A DNA stretch of 64,000 nucleotides, taken from the NCBI GenBank assembly GCA_965200765.1, contig OZ241380.1:1798001-1862000 (forward strand). Reading direction: 5' to 3'. The first letter of the stretch is position 1, and every line of letters starts with the position of its first letter. Origin of the DNA: G965200765 sp965200765 (GTDB lineage Bacteria > Pseudomonadota > Gammaproteobacteria > Arenicellales > JAJDZL01). The position numbers and the translations under genes are program-made. The notes under the pieces are model-generated. The model had not been told where the DNA came from and made no database searches. It saw only the letters and a list, made by a program, of their open reading frames with translations. Of this stretch, positions 28,643 through 37,943 are shown piece after piece.

Positions 28643-28886
28643 GCAACCAATTGAGAGAATTTGTGAAAAAATTTTTCCAATTAAACAGGCTATATTGGAA
28701 TATTGGACCGCACCTTGCCATAGCTACCCTTGAGGCATCATTCACTTGGATTTGAGGTTGAACGAATGAGTTGTATTGTACCTCTGGAGGACTTTGATAG
28801 CAAAAATATTTTAATGAAATCAACAACTTGGCAACTACGAAACTAACTCTCATTCGCTCGCATTTCAAACGCACTGCATACATCAA

Positions 28887-29684
28887 CTAACTTTCACTCC
28901 GGTCATTTTGGCCCAGAGAAGGTACGCAAACGGTTCTTCCATCCGGCAATCTCTCAAGTTGTACATGCACTCCGTAAACAGATGAAAGCGTCTGCTCTGT
29001 CAATGCCGCCGATGGTGAGCCGGTCGCTTGAATCCGTCCATCATGCATCAACGCAACTGCGGTACCAATTGCAAAAGCATGATCCGGATCGTGCGTTGAA
29101 AGAATCACTGTAAGTCCATCTGCCGCGAGTCCTGAAATTTCTCCGAGAACCAATGCCTGATTGCCAAAATCCAGACTGGCAGTGGGTTCATCCATAATCA
29201 AAATTGATGACTCTTGCGCCAGTGCACGTGCAATTAAAACCAGTTGGCGCTGCCCGCCCGAAAGCCGCGTATAGTCGGAATTTGCAAGTTCCCCGATGGC
29301 CAGTCGGGTCAGTGCGGCACGAGCAATTTCTTCATCTGCTTCACCCGGCTGGGAAAAAAGTCCAAGTCGTGCAGTTCTGCCCATCAGCACAACTTCAAGT
29401 GCCGAATAAGCAAAAGGCGCAATGTGAGCTTGCGGAACATAAGCAACATGAGTGGCAATTTCAGTACGCGACAGTTGGTCAAGTCCTTGCCCGTTCAAAA
29501 TCACCTCGCCACGCCGCGCCGGAATCAGACCAAGCATGGTTTTGAACAAGGTTGTTTTCCCCGAGCCGTTCGGACCAAGCAGACACAGCAAATCTCCGGA
29601 TCCGGCACGCAGTGCGATCCCGATGCCAACATCGTTGCCCGGATAACCAATGGTTAAATCTCGCGTCTCTATAACTATGCCCAT
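28887..29684 (-). CDS. ABC transporter ATP-binding protein, FecE/BtuD type
   Basis: About 265 residues from the ATG at 29684 that overlaps the permease stop (an alternative start lies at 29711). It energises import across the inner membrane. Walker A is GPNGSGKTT, the signature is RLSGGQRQLVLIARAL, Walker B is ILIMDEPTA, and the switch His is in LSTHDPDHA. It is the last gene of a minus-strand SBP-permease-ATPase set. Family COG1120 serves ferric siderophores, haem, B12 and, in some bacteria, molybdate or tungstate. Confidence 0.85.
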   Translation of the reverse strand: MGIVIETRDLTIGYPGNDVGIGIALRAGSGDLLCLLGPNGSGKTTLFKTMLGLIPARRGEVILNGQGLDQLSRTEIATHVAYVPQAHIAPFAYSALEVVLMGRTARLGLFSQPGEADEEIARAALTRLAIGELANSDYTRLSGGQRQLVLIARALAQESSILIMDEPTASLDFGNQALVLGEISGLAADGLTVILSTHDPDHAFAIGTAVALMHDGRIQATGSPSAALTEQTLSSVYGVHVQLERLPDGRTVCVPSLGQNDRSES

Positions 29685-30715
29685 GCTCGCCTGCCTTTCG
29701 CCAACAGCCACAAAAAGAATGGCGCACCCACCACCGCGGTCAAAATGCCAAGTGGCACTTCAACCCCGGAAACGGTACGCGCGAGTGTATCAACGGCAAG
29801 CATGTAACCCGCTCCAAGCAAGACCGAAGTTGGCAACAGAATTCCGAATCCCGGACCAACGATCATTCGTGCGATATGAGGAATCACAAGTCCAACCCAG
29901 CCAACCACCCCTGCAATCGCGACTACACTCGCTGTAATCAACGTGGCGCAAACAATGACAACCAGACGAAGTTTGCCGGCTTCAACTCCAAGTGCGCGTG
30001 CTTCTTCATCGCCCAATGACAGCACATTGATGCGCCATCTCAGAAGTACCAGGGGAATCAAGCCGGCCAGTACGACTGGTGCTGCTGGCATTAGATCCAC
30101 CGGCTTCACTCCGGCGAGACTGCCCAGCAACCAGAAAGTAATTGCAGGCAACTGGTCATACGGGTCAGCCAATACTTTCAGGAGTGACGTCGCGGCACCA
30201 GCCAACGCACCAACCACAACACCGGCCAGCACCAGAATCAAGGTTCGATCGCCAGTGCGAACCGCGGTTGAAACAAACCCGACCAGCAGAACTGCCGCCA
30301 ACCCGCCAATAAAACCCATGAACTGGATCGCGTAAACGGGCAACGACAGAAAAATTCCAAGCACTGCGCCCAAACCTGCGCCGGCGGAAACACCAAGAAT
30401 GTCCGGTGATACAAGAACATTTCGGAACAAAGTCTGATAACAGGCACCGGCCGCAGCCAAGGCCGCACCCACGAGTAACGCTGCTGTAATTCTTGGCAGA
30501 CGAATGGAAAGCAGCACAGTGCCTGCTTGCTCGTTTGACTCGCCGGCTTCAGTACCCTGAAAAATAACAGACAGCGCGTCACCGGGGCCTAGTGGAAAGG
30601 GACCAATCAGCAAAGCACCGCACGCACCTGCGATTACCATGCCGGTCAGCAAAAATGTCGTTCCCACACGCGAAGCACGGGAACGCCTGTTTAGGGTGCG
30701 CGGCCAATTGTCCAT
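29675..30715 (-). CDS. ABC transporter permease, FecCD/BtuC type
   Basis: 346 residues with a short basic N-terminus and about ten membrane segments. The FecCD pattern is clear: LPRITAALLVGAALAAAGACYQTLFRNVLVSPDILGV, then GVVGWVGLVIPHIARMIVGP and PLGILTAVVGAPFFLWLL. It forms the homodimeric channel for the ATPase that overlaps its 3' end. Its 5' end overlaps the substrate-binding gene by about 25 bp, so all three genes are co-translated. Confidence 0.88.
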   Translation of the reverse strand: MDNWPRTLNRRSRASRVGTTFLLTGMVIAGACGALLIGPFPLGPGDALSVIFQGTEAGESNEQAGTVLLSIRLPRITAALLVGAALAAAGACYQTLFRNVLVSPDILGVSAGAGLGAVLGIFLSLPVYAIQFMGFIGGLAAVLLVGFVSTAVRTGDRTLILVLAGVVVGALAGAATSLLKVLADPYDQLPAITFWLLGSLAGVKPVDLMPAAPVVLAGLIPLVLLRWRINVLSLGDEEARALGVEAGKLRLVVIVCATLITASVVAIAGVVGWVGLVIPHIARMIVGPGFGILLPTSVLLGAGYMLAVDTLARTVSGVEVPLGILTAVVGAPFFLWLLAKGRRAWA

Positions 30716-31722
30716 TCCAGCAACCGGTCAATATCTTTGTCTTCAACTTCAACATGGTTCCAGAGTCGGTAAAAGTCGCGGGTCTCGGTCCGCAAGTCAC
30801 CACTCCATCGATCTGGATAAAACAATCCGGCAAGCCACTTCAAACCCATGATTCGATTGACTGACGGCGGGCGATCAATCCAGCCGAATGGTTGCGTTGG
30901 TGAACGATAGACTCGGCCATCGCGTACAGCAGTTACACCTTTCCATAGTGAATCATTCCATATACTGTCGTAGAAAATTCGATCCCAGGTGATGACTGTC
31001 TCCGGATCTGCAATGAGCACCTGTTCCGGAGAAACCTGTACCAAACCATACAGGCCTGGCACCTCGGCGACATTTTGTCCACCGGCGCGTTCAATAATTT
31101 CTGTGTTGATTGAACCTTTGAGTCCGGTTTCCAAACCATCCGGACCACGTGCCAGATACACTCGCGGTCGCTGCTCCTCGGGTACTGTCGCCAGAATTGA
31201 ATCGAGTTTTTCAAATGTCGCTTCGGCACTGCTGGCCAGTTTCTCGCCGCGTTCCGGTACCCCCAGCACGTCTGCAACCAGACGGATTGAAGTCGGAGTC
31301 TGTTCAAACCTGCCATTCACCAGCAGGTAGGGAATTCCAGTCTGTTCCTGAATGCGATTCGCCAAATCAATGTAGGTGTCCCGCACGGAACCGAAATCAA
31401 TAATCAAATCCGGTTCCAGTGCAAGAATCCGTTCAATGTTGGCTTCTCCGCCGCGTCCGGTAAGTCGACCGGTTTCAGGTAACTCCCGATACGGTTCAGC
31501 GATATAAGGCTTTTCGGAAGGACTCAATGCCCGCGACCACCCCAGCAGGGCTTCTGGCTTCAAGGCATAGATCAATACCGAAGTCGGCGGACCCGCGGCA
31601 AATACGCGATTCACCTCGTCCGGAATCTCAACTACCCTGCCCGCAGAGTCGGTAACTGTGCGCGCCTCGGCAACAAATACAGGAAAGATTAGAGCTAGTG
31701 CAAGTATCAAGCGAAGCTTCAT
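30691..31722 (-). CDS. Periplasmic metal-chelate or oxyanion binding protein (FecB/BtuF superfamily)
   Basis: 343 residues with a signal peptide (MKLRLILALALIFPVFVAEA). Two lobes are joined by a long helix, typical of class III binding proteins: RTVTDSAGRVVEIP and VNRVFAAGPPTSVLIYAL at the start, and a second lobe with RVYRSPTQPFGWIDRPPSVN and GLKWLAGLFYP. That last signature occurs in proteins annotated as iron or molybdate/tungstate (MolA-like) receptors, so the substrate could be either. No TonB receptor or Fur box is seen beside it. Confidence 0.8.
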   Translation of the reverse strand: MKLRLILALALIFPVFVAEARTVTDSAGRVVEIPDEVNRVFAAGPPTSVLIYALKPEALLGWSRALSPSEKPYIAEPYRELPETGRLTGRGGEANIERILALEPDLIIDFGSVRDTYIDLANRIQEQTGIPYLLVNGRFEQTPTSIRLVADVLGVPERGEKLASSAEATFEKLDSILATVPEEQRPRVYLARGPDGLETGLKGSINTEIIERAGGQNVAEVPGLYGLVQVSPEQVLIADPETVITWDRIFYDSIWNDSLWKGVTAVRDGRVYRSPTQPFGWIDRPPSVNRIMGLKWLAGLFYPDRWSGDLRTETRDFYRLWNHVEVEDKDIDRLLEWTIGRAP

Positions 31723-31809
31723 TGCGCTGTCCTTTTGTCAGTTGCAATTCAATTTGTCCGACACGTCAGCACTGCAGTATTAACGATCGGAACGCGCTAC
31801 GAGCACGTA

Positions 31810-32670
31810 CTACAATCGCAATTCCTTTTGCAAGTCAAACAACGAGGCAGTGAGGTATCCGTCACCGGCAGTCGTTGCAGGCAAGGGTACCTTGCATTCC
31901 ACCGGCTTGTAGCGCGGCGACAACACTGGACCGCCAACCAGCAATCGTGAATTGAACTCCTCCCAGTCATAACTGAAAAACACCGGAAACGCATCAGCCG
32001 CAAAGTAATTTAGAACCAGAAACGGTCGATCCTTGTCAGACTGGTTGATTTTCGAGCTGTGCAAAAGCCGGCAATGATGCACAGATATTGATCCGGCCGG
32101 CCCGGTCAGCAGTACCGGGTTGTCTGCCAGTCCGTTAAAACTGGCCGGATTCACACCGCCAACAAACTTGCCATCTTGATGATGGTCAAACACAGGAAGT
32201 TTGTGCGAACCGGGAACAACCATCATTGCACCATTTTCTTCGGTGCAATCTTCAATCATCACACCGATTGCGAGCATGTCGTCGTTGGTTTGCGGGTAGA
32301 AAGCAAAGTCCTGATGCCACAAAATGCCGCCACCGCCTGTCGGCGGCTTGTTGTTCAGTTTGGCATGATCGAAACGTACTGTACCACCCAGCAACTCGGC
32401 CACAAGTTCTACCAGTGGTGGATAACGCATTGTTTCATCGTACACCGGATGCACTTTTTCCGGGTCAGCAATCCGACGAAGCCCCGAACCCTTTCCATTT
32501 TTGGAGATGATATCCAGCGATGGATGACTGGCACCGCCGGAGCACGCCAACTCAATAAAATCCCGGGTGACTTTGGACAATCTGGACAGCAATTCGTCCG
32601 AGATGAAATTTTCAAGCAACAGGTAACCATTCTGGTCGTAATCCTGCTTCAATTGGCTGTAGTCAAGCAT
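31810..32670 (-). CDS. Phytanoyl-CoA dioxygenase (PhyH) family hydroxylase
   Basis: About 286 residues from ATG 32670 (a GTG four codons upstream is possible). A 2-oxoglutarate/Fe(II) dioxygenase: the iron ligands are H and D in WHQDFAFYPQ and the distal H in SVHHCRLLHSS, with the 2-OG-binding Arg in DKDRPFLVLNY. The N-terminus, DYDQNGYLLLENFISDELL, is typical of PhyH. The substrate is unknown. Family members hydroxylate ectoine, proline-type rings, betaines and lipids. It is co-oriented with the Rieske oxygenase upstream (about 110 bp apart), so a joint role in breaking down an N-methylated or cyclic compound is likely. Confidence 0.8.
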   Translation of the reverse strand: MLDYSQLKQDYDQNGYLLLENFISDELLSRLSKVTRDFIELACSGGASHPSLDIISKNGKGSGLRRIADPEKVHPVYDETMRYPPLVELVAELLGGTVRFDHAKLNNKPPTGGGGILWHQDFAFYPQTNDDMLAIGVMIEDCTEENGAMMVVPGSHKLPVFDHHQDGKFVGGVNPASFNGLADNPVLLTGPAGSISVHHCRLLHSSKINQSDKDRPFLVLNYFAADAFPVFFSYDWEEFNSRLLVGGPVLSPRYKPVECKVPLPATTAGDGYLTASLFDLQKELRL

Positions 32671-32782
32671 GGCCAAAACCACTGTTTTTTGTTGTTTTGA
32701 AAGGCTTGAGTATACTTTTGAAATTGCTCAAGTTCGACAAAAAATTTGCAATTCCAACACAAATACACACAGAAGCAAGAAC

Positions 32783-33880
32783 TCAGAATTCATTGCTCAT
32801 TCCCTCGCGAATCCACTCGTGAAGTATTTTGATGGAATGCTCGGAATTGACTCCGAAATTCGGATCAATCACCAACGGTCCGGGGCGGTATCCCCGATTG
32901 CTCAATCCGCGTTGCACGGATTCCACCAAATGGATATCTTCCTCAAAGGTCGATTCCCGGTCCTGTTTCGCCAATTCCTGAATGTGTGGAGCTTCTTCAC
33001 CGTCTACGGAATACCACCCTCGCCAAACGTCAACCCGGTCAACTTCCACTTCGCGCCAGTGATAAGTGTTCAGAATATTGCCCGGATATACCTGAAACGA
33101 AAACATTGGCCACAAAAACCACGAAGAATATTCCCCTGCTTTGCTGTTCGCAGTCAAATCGATTGGATAGTTCATGCGGTCCAGATTCTGGCATTCAGTA
33201 GTGTGCCGCAAGCAGTATCCCTGCGGCATGATGTTGTAGGTCTGTGGCTTGATCACACCCGATACAAATGTCTTGTGATTGATTGAGCAGTGATAGCATT
33301 CCGAATAATTTTCTACAGACAATTTCCAGTTGCAGTTTTCTGTTACTTTTAGCCAGGTAAGTGGTTGCAACCGTTGTATATTGGGAACGTAGGAATGAAG
33401 TTCTTCCCGCACATTTGGATACCATGAATCCATCGATTCTGCATCTGGGTCCAGGTTAACAAAGACAAACCCGTGAAAATTTTCCAGCGCAACGGATTGA
33501 AGACAAATTTTCGACTTGTCAAATCCAGACACTGCATCAATATTCGGACCATGCTTCAGTTTACCTTCCAGATCGTAGGTCCACGCATGGTAGGGACAAG
33601 CAATGAGGCGACGATTGCCATTGCCGGTCAGAAGTTCATGGGCGCGGTGCTGGCAAACATTGTAAAAAGCTCTCAGTTTGTCATCCTTTCCGCGAATGCA
33701 AAACAAATTTTGGCCAGCGATCTGAAAAGTAAAGTAGTCGCCTTGCTTTGCCAGTTGAGACACATGACCAGCAAATTGCCATGTACTGGACAGGTAGCCT
33801 TTCCGCTCGCGGACAAAAATTTCCGGATCTGTGTAATGTCTCGGTTCCAAAGCCCGCACTATTTCATTAAACTGCGTCAT
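32783..33880 (-). CDS. Rieske non-haem iron oxygenase, alpha subunit (betaine demethylase type)
   Basis: 365 residues. The Rieske centre is CQHRAHEL … CPYHAWTYD, with the expected C-x-H and C-x2-H ligands. The mononuclear-iron domain has ENYSECYHCSINHKTF, giving the bridging acid and two His. This organisation matches glycine-betaine and stachydrine demethylases (GbcA/Stc2-like), which remove a methyl as formaldehyde. No dedicated reductase gene lies next to it. It is divergent from a DMGDH-like gene that would accept the next N-methyl intermediate, which supports a quaternary-amine role. Confidence 0.8.
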   Translation of the reverse strand: MTQFNEIVRALEPRHYTDPEIFVRERKGYLSSTWQFAGHVSQLAKQGDYFTFQIAGQNLFCIRGKDDKLRAFYNVCQHRAHELLTGNGNRRLIACPYHAWTYDLEGKLKHGPNIDAVSGFDKSKICLQSVALENFHGFVFVNLDPDAESMDSWYPNVREELHSYVPNIQRLQPLTWLKVTENCNWKLSVENYSECYHCSINHKTFVSGVIKPQTYNIMPQGYCLRHTTECQNLDRMNYPIDLTANSKAGEYSSWFLWPMFSFQVYPGNILNTYHWREVEVDRVDVWRGWYSVDGEEAPHIQELAKQDRESTFEEDIHLVESVQRGLSNRGYRPGPLVIDPNFGVNSEHSIKILHEWIREGMSNEF

Positions 33881-34071
33881 GCTCTGCTCGCAATAATATC
33901 GAATCGGAAATACTGCCTGGCACTAAATCGGTGAAAGCACTCAAGCCTGGTTTTCTGTGTTCGCATTACCTGCTATCGTACATTTATACTTAGGCAAGTA
34001 ACACAATTTTATACTTCTGCAATTCAACGTGAATTGGTTTTTATCTGAACAATTTTACACCAGTACTTCCA
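33881..34071. promoter_or_regulatory. Divergent promoter region of the amine-catabolic cluster
   Basis: 191 bp of AT-rich sequence between the head-to-head Rieske and DMGDH-like genes. Both operons must start here. No riboswitch or clear operator could be recognised. Confidence 0.4.
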
Positions 34072-36540
34072 GTGAAAGATTCAACTCAGAAAAATCTTCC
34101 ATCAACGGCCCGAGTGGTGATTGTTGGCGGTGGAATAGTCGGGTGTGGATTAGCGTACCATCTGACTCGGGAAGGCTGGTCAGACATTGTTCTACTGGAA
34201 AAAGGTGAATTGACTTCCGGTTCAACCTGGCATGCGGCGGGACAAATAACACGTTCAATCTCCAGTGTCGCATTAGGCCATTGTGTCAACTACAACATTC
34301 AGCTGGTTTCGGGACTACTGGAAAAAGAAACCGGCATGTCGGTCTCCTGGCATGGCTGCGGCTCAATCCGGATAGCATATACCGACGATGAAATGGACTG
34401 GCTTCGACACATTCTCAGTGTAACGCGAGCAATCAATCCAAATATTCAAATCATCAGTCCGAAAGAAATTCACCGCCTTCATCCGTTCTACAATCTGGAT
34501 GGTGTCAAAGGAGGGTTGCACACAATGGATGACGGGCACGTTGACCCGTCAGGCATCAGTCACGCACTGGCAAAAGGTGCACGCCAAAACGGCGCCAGTA
34601 TTTTCACGCGTTGTCTTGCTACAAACATCTATCAACAGACGAACGGCGAATGGGTGGTTGTGACTGAACTTGGAAATATTGTTTGTGAACATGTCGTAAA
34701 TGCAGGCGGCACCTATGCACGACAGATTGGCGAGTGGAATGGATTGCAATTGCCGATGGTTTCCATGACTCATCACTACTTTGTAACTGAACCGGTCCCA
34801 GAGTTTCAGAACCTTGAATCCGAGTTGCCGGTCATTCGCGACGACAACCAGGTGTCCGGCTATGTGCGAATGGAACAAAAATCAGGATTGATTGGAATTT
34901 ATGAAAAGCAAAATCCCAATTCTGTCTGGAACGATGGTTGTCCATGGGAAATTGAAAATCATTTGTTTGATGCCGACTATGAGCGAGTTTTACCATGGCT
35001 TGCAAAAGCATTTGAACGAATGCCGGTGCTGTCCGATATTGGTATTCGAAGAGTAGTTCATGGCGCCATTTCTCATCCGCCGGATGGAAATCCTCTCATT
35101 GGCCCGGTCGGGGGTTTGAAAAACTACTGGTGTTGCTGTGGAATTCAAATCGGAATCGGCTGGGGGCCGGGTCTGACCCGGGAATTGGCACGATGGATGG
35201 TTTGGGGTGCAGGTGATATTTCAATGCGAGAATACGACCCGCGCCGCTTCGGGACCTACGCTGACAAGCAATGGCAACTTCTCAAAGGCAAGGAAGACTA
35301 CTGCCTGCGACATGAAATCCCGTTTCCACACCTGAATCGCTTGGCCGGTCGTCCGGTTCGGACCAGTCCACTCTATGAGAGACTCAAGGACTGCGGCGCT
35401 GTTTTCGAAGAAGTACGCGGTTATGAGCGTCCGCGCTGGTTCGCTACCGGCAACACACCAGCGATCGACCAGTATTCCTTTCGCAGAACAACCGTGCATG
35501 AAATCGTTGGCCGGGAAGTTGCCGCAGTTCGTAATCATGCGGGGGTTATGGATATCTCAGCTTTTACAAAAATTGAAGTTTCGGGACCGGGAGTTGACGA
35601 ATTCCTGAGTGGCCTGACTGCATCCCGCATTCCCCGGAAAATTGGCGGTATTGCACTGGCTTATTTGTTGAATCACCGCGGTCGAATTGAGCTTGAAGCC
35701 ATTTTCGTCAAAATACAAGAACATCAGTTTTATCTGGTCTGCTCAATATTTTTCGAACAACATTTGCTGGATATTTTGTCACAGAACCAGAAGGCACATC
35801 AATTTGAAATCAATAATTTGACAGACAGCTGGTCGGCGATCAACTTGCAAGGACCCAAATCCAGGGAGATTTTGAATGCACTCGTTGATGACCCGCTCGA
35901 CAACCAAAGTTTTCCTTGGTTCAGAGCAAAATCTGTACGCATTTCCAACTGTGACCTGATGGCACTTCGCATATCGTATTCTGGCGAACTTGGATGGGAG
36001 CTGCACGGTCCGCGAAACTCCATTCAGAAAGCCTACGAAGCAATATGGGATGCAGGTCAATCCCATGGTTTGATCAACTATGGATCATTCGCCATGAATG
36101 TGATGCGCATGGAAAAGATGTACAAGGGAATGCACGAATTCACAAATGAAATTACACTTCGGGAAGCTGATGTGATGCGTTTTGTCGACAGAAACAAGGA
36201 TTTTGTTGGCAAGGCGGCTACTATAAAATCTCTGCTTCGCAAGCCTCCCTGGAAGTGCGCATACTTGAAGATTGAACCAAATGGAACAGAAGACGGCAAT
36301 GGTGGTGAAACCGTATATTCGGATAACAGGGTTGTCGGCACTGTTTCTTCTATTGCTTACGGACATTCAGTTGGCAGCATCGCTGCGTTTGCATATTTGA
36401 AACCTGAAGTAGCAATACCTGGAACAAAATTGCAGGTGGATATTGCCGGCCGACCCAGAAATGCGGAAGTTGTTGACCAACCATTGTACGACCCGCAAAA
36501 CCTTCGACCGAAAGTCGATTGCAAATCAATAATCCAGTAA
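34072..36540 (+). CDS. FAD-dependent oxidoreductase fused to GcvT-like domains (dimethylglycine/sarcosine dehydrogenase family)
   Basis: 822 residues from a GTG start. The N-terminal DAO domain has VVIVGGGIVGCGLAYHLT (dinucleotide fold) and GSTWHAAGQ, where the His is the site of covalent FAD in this family. The C-terminal half is a GcvT folate-binding pair (FTKIEVSGPGVDEFLSGL, LNHRGRIELEAIF, SYSGELGWELHGP). Such enzymes oxidatively demethylate secondary or tertiary amines and pass the C1 unit to tetrahydrofolate. It is followed at 26 bp by an aminotransferase gene. The substrate is inferred to be an N-methyl amino acid produced by the divergent Rieske enzyme. Confidence 0.85.
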   Translation: MKDSTQKNLPSTARVVIVGGGIVGCGLAYHLTREGWSDIVLLEKGELTSGSTWHAAGQITRSISSVALGHCVNYNIQLVSGLLEKETGMSVSWHGCGSIRIAYTDDEMDWLRHILSVTRAINPNIQIISPKEIHRLHPFYNLDGVKGGLHTMDDGHVDPSGISHALAKGARQNGASIFTRCLATNIYQQTNGEWVVVTELGNIVCEHVVNAGGTYARQIGEWNGLQLPMVSMTHHYFVTEPVPEFQNLESELPVIRDDNQVSGYVRMEQKSGLIGIYEKQNPNSVWNDGCPWEIENHLFDADYERVLPWLAKAFERMPVLSDIGIRRVVHGAISHPPDGNPLIGPVGGLKNYWCCCGIQIGIGWGPGLTRELARWMVWGAGDISMREYDPRRFGTYADKQWQLLKGKEDYCLRHEIPFPHLNRLAGRPVRTSPLYERLKDCGAVFEEVRGYERPRWFATGNTPAIDQYSFRRTTVHEIVGREVAAVRNHAGVMDISAFTKIEVSGPGVDEFLSGLTASRIPRKIGGIALAYLLNHRGRIELEAIFVKIQEHQFYLVCSIFFEQHLLDILSQNQKAHQFEINNLTDSWSAINLQGPKSREILNALVDDPLDNQSFPWFRAKSVRISNCDLMALRISYSGELGWELHGPRNSIQKAYEAIWDAGQSHGLINYGSFAMNVMRMEKMYKGMHEFTNEITLREADVMRFVDRNKDFVGKAATIKSLLRKPPWKCAYLKIEPNGTEDGNGGETVYSDNRVVGTVSSIAYGHSVGSIAAFAYLKPEVAIPGTKLQVDIAGRPRNAEVVDQPLYDPQNLRPKVDCKSIIQ

Positions 36541-36566
36541 ATCTTTTCAACTGCCGGATGGTGAAC

Positions 36567-37835
36567 ATGAATCAACAGGATTTATATCAGCGAGCGAGAA
36601 AAGTTCTGCCTGCAGGCGGATTCGGTAATTTTGACCCGCAGGTGTTTATCCGCGAGGGACATGGCTCCCGAGTGTGGGATGAAGATGGAAATGAATATGT
36701 GGATTGCCTGATTGGTTCGGGGCCCATGATTTTGGGGCATGGACACCCTGAAGTGCTGGAAGCACTTCATCAACAACTAGGGAAAGGAACGACTTTCTTT
36801 GCGAACAATGCACTCGCAATTGATTTGGCTGAAGAAATTTGTCGGTCAGTCGCCTGTGCCGAGCAACTACGATTTCTCAGTTCCGGTACGGAAGCCAACA
36901 TGTATGCAATGCGTGTCGCACGCGCATTTACCGGCAAGGACAAAATCCTGAAATTCGAAGGCGGTTATCACGGCATGTCAGCAGAAGCGCAAATGAGTCT
37001 GGCACCCGATATTGCAATTGACTATCCCGTGGCAGTGCCGGACTCTGGCGGTATTCCAGAATCAATACGCAATGAAGTATTGGTGGCACCGTTCAACAAC
37101 ATTGAATTTGCAACGAACTTCTTGTTCGAGCATGCGGACGAGATCGCCGGAGTTTTGGTGGAGCCGATGCAACGAACCATTCCGCCGGCAAAAGGCTTTC
37201 TGGAAACACTGCAGCAGGTGTGCAAGAAGTACGGAATTGTTTTGATATTTGATGAAATTGTCACCGGCTTTCGTCTCGCCTATGGTGGCGCACAGGAAAA
37301 ATTTGATGTAGTACCAGACCTTTGCACTCTTGGCAAGATTATCGGCGGCGGGTTACCGTTGTCAGCAGTAACCGGCAGAGCTGAAATCATGTCGCATTTC
37401 GACGCGAACATCGTCCAAAAGAAAGACTATTTGATGCAGATTGGTACTCTGAGCGGCAATCCTTTGGCTACATCAGCAGGACTGAAAACGCTGGAGATTC
37501 TGCGCCGCCCCAAACAGTACGAGAAACTGCAACACACTGGCGAGGCCGTCATGCAGTTGTTTCACAAGCACCTGAATGCCGCAGAAATACCTCACCAGAT
37601 TACTGGTGTTCCGGTACTGTTTGATATTGTGTTTCAAAGCAATTCGATCAGTAACTATAGAGATATGTCCGGTGTTGACGGAAACAAAGCCAAAATGTTC
37701 AATCTGGAACTACGCGACAACGGTGTGATGAAGGCATTAAACAAGTTCTATACATCGCTTGCACTCAATGACGAAGATATTTCAGTACTTGATTTGGCAA
37801 TCCAAAAATCAACAGAAGTCATTGCGCGAATTTGA
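36567..37835 (+). CDS. Class III PLP-dependent aminotransferase (GSA-aminomutase-like)
   Basis: About 422 residues from ATG 36567 (an in-frame ATG at 36558 is also possible). PLP-fold markers: SSGTEANMYAMRVARA, FEGGYHGMS, LIFDEIVTGFR, and the Schiff-base Lys in LGKIIGGGLPL. The sequence is closest in style to glutamate-1-semialdehyde aminomutase relatives (DEDGNEYVDCLIGSGPMILGHGHP). Position in a catabolic operon argues against haem synthesis and for transamination of an amino acid or semialdehyde made by the preceding dehydrogenase. Confidence 0.85.
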   Translation: MNQQDLYQRARKVLPAGGFGNFDPQVFIREGHGSRVWDEDGNEYVDCLIGSGPMILGHGHPEVLEALHQQLGKGTTFFANNALAIDLAEEICRSVACAEQLRFLSSGTEANMYAMRVARAFTGKDKILKFEGGYHGMSAEAQMSLAPDIAIDYPVAVPDSGGIPESIRNEVLVAPFNNIEFATNFLFEHADEIAGVLVEPMQRTIPPAKGFLETLQQVCKKYGIVLIFDEIVTGFRLAYGGAQEKFDVVPDLCTLGKIIGGGLPLSAVTGRAEIMSHFDANIVQKKDYLMQIGTLSGNPLATSAGLKTLEILRRPKQYEKLQHTGEAVMQLFHKHLNAAEIPHQITGVPVLFDIVFQSNSISNYRDMSGVDGNKAKMFNLELRDNGVMKALNKFYTSLALNDEDISVLDLAIQKSTEVIARI

Positions 37836-37943
37836 ATACTTTGAAAATTGTTACACATCAGCTGCAAGGACTTATACTATTATTGCAACAACTTGCGATT
37901 GCAAGTCATTGACCATGATTGAAAACTTGAACCGGACCAAGCC

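Larger units (their letters stand above)
27296..28850 (-). repeat. Duplicated ~1.55 kb cassette, copy B (inverted)
   Basis: Inverted counterpart of 21427-22800. Family 1 repeats lie at both ends in the same orientation as each other (27296-27326 and 28821-28850). A family 2 repeat (28548-28642) lies in the leader, the 255-residue coiled-coil gene in the middle, and the same transposase-like tail (RELVAYNLACLQMVW) on the 3' side. By eye the non-coding flanks are roughly 85-90% alike between copies. Copies A and B bracket the rpsT-proB-obg-rpmA-rplU block as a large inverted repeat. Confidence 0.65.

Noticed and set aside
33881..34071. Glycine or other riboswitch upstream of the DMGDH-like gene
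   Set aside because: No recognisable aptamer core or expression-platform hairpin was found in the 191-bp gap.
36567..37835. hemL (haem biosynthesis) assignment for the class III aminotransferase
   Set aside because: The operon context is catabolic and no other tetrapyrrole gene is near; similarity to GSA-aminomutase is at family level only.
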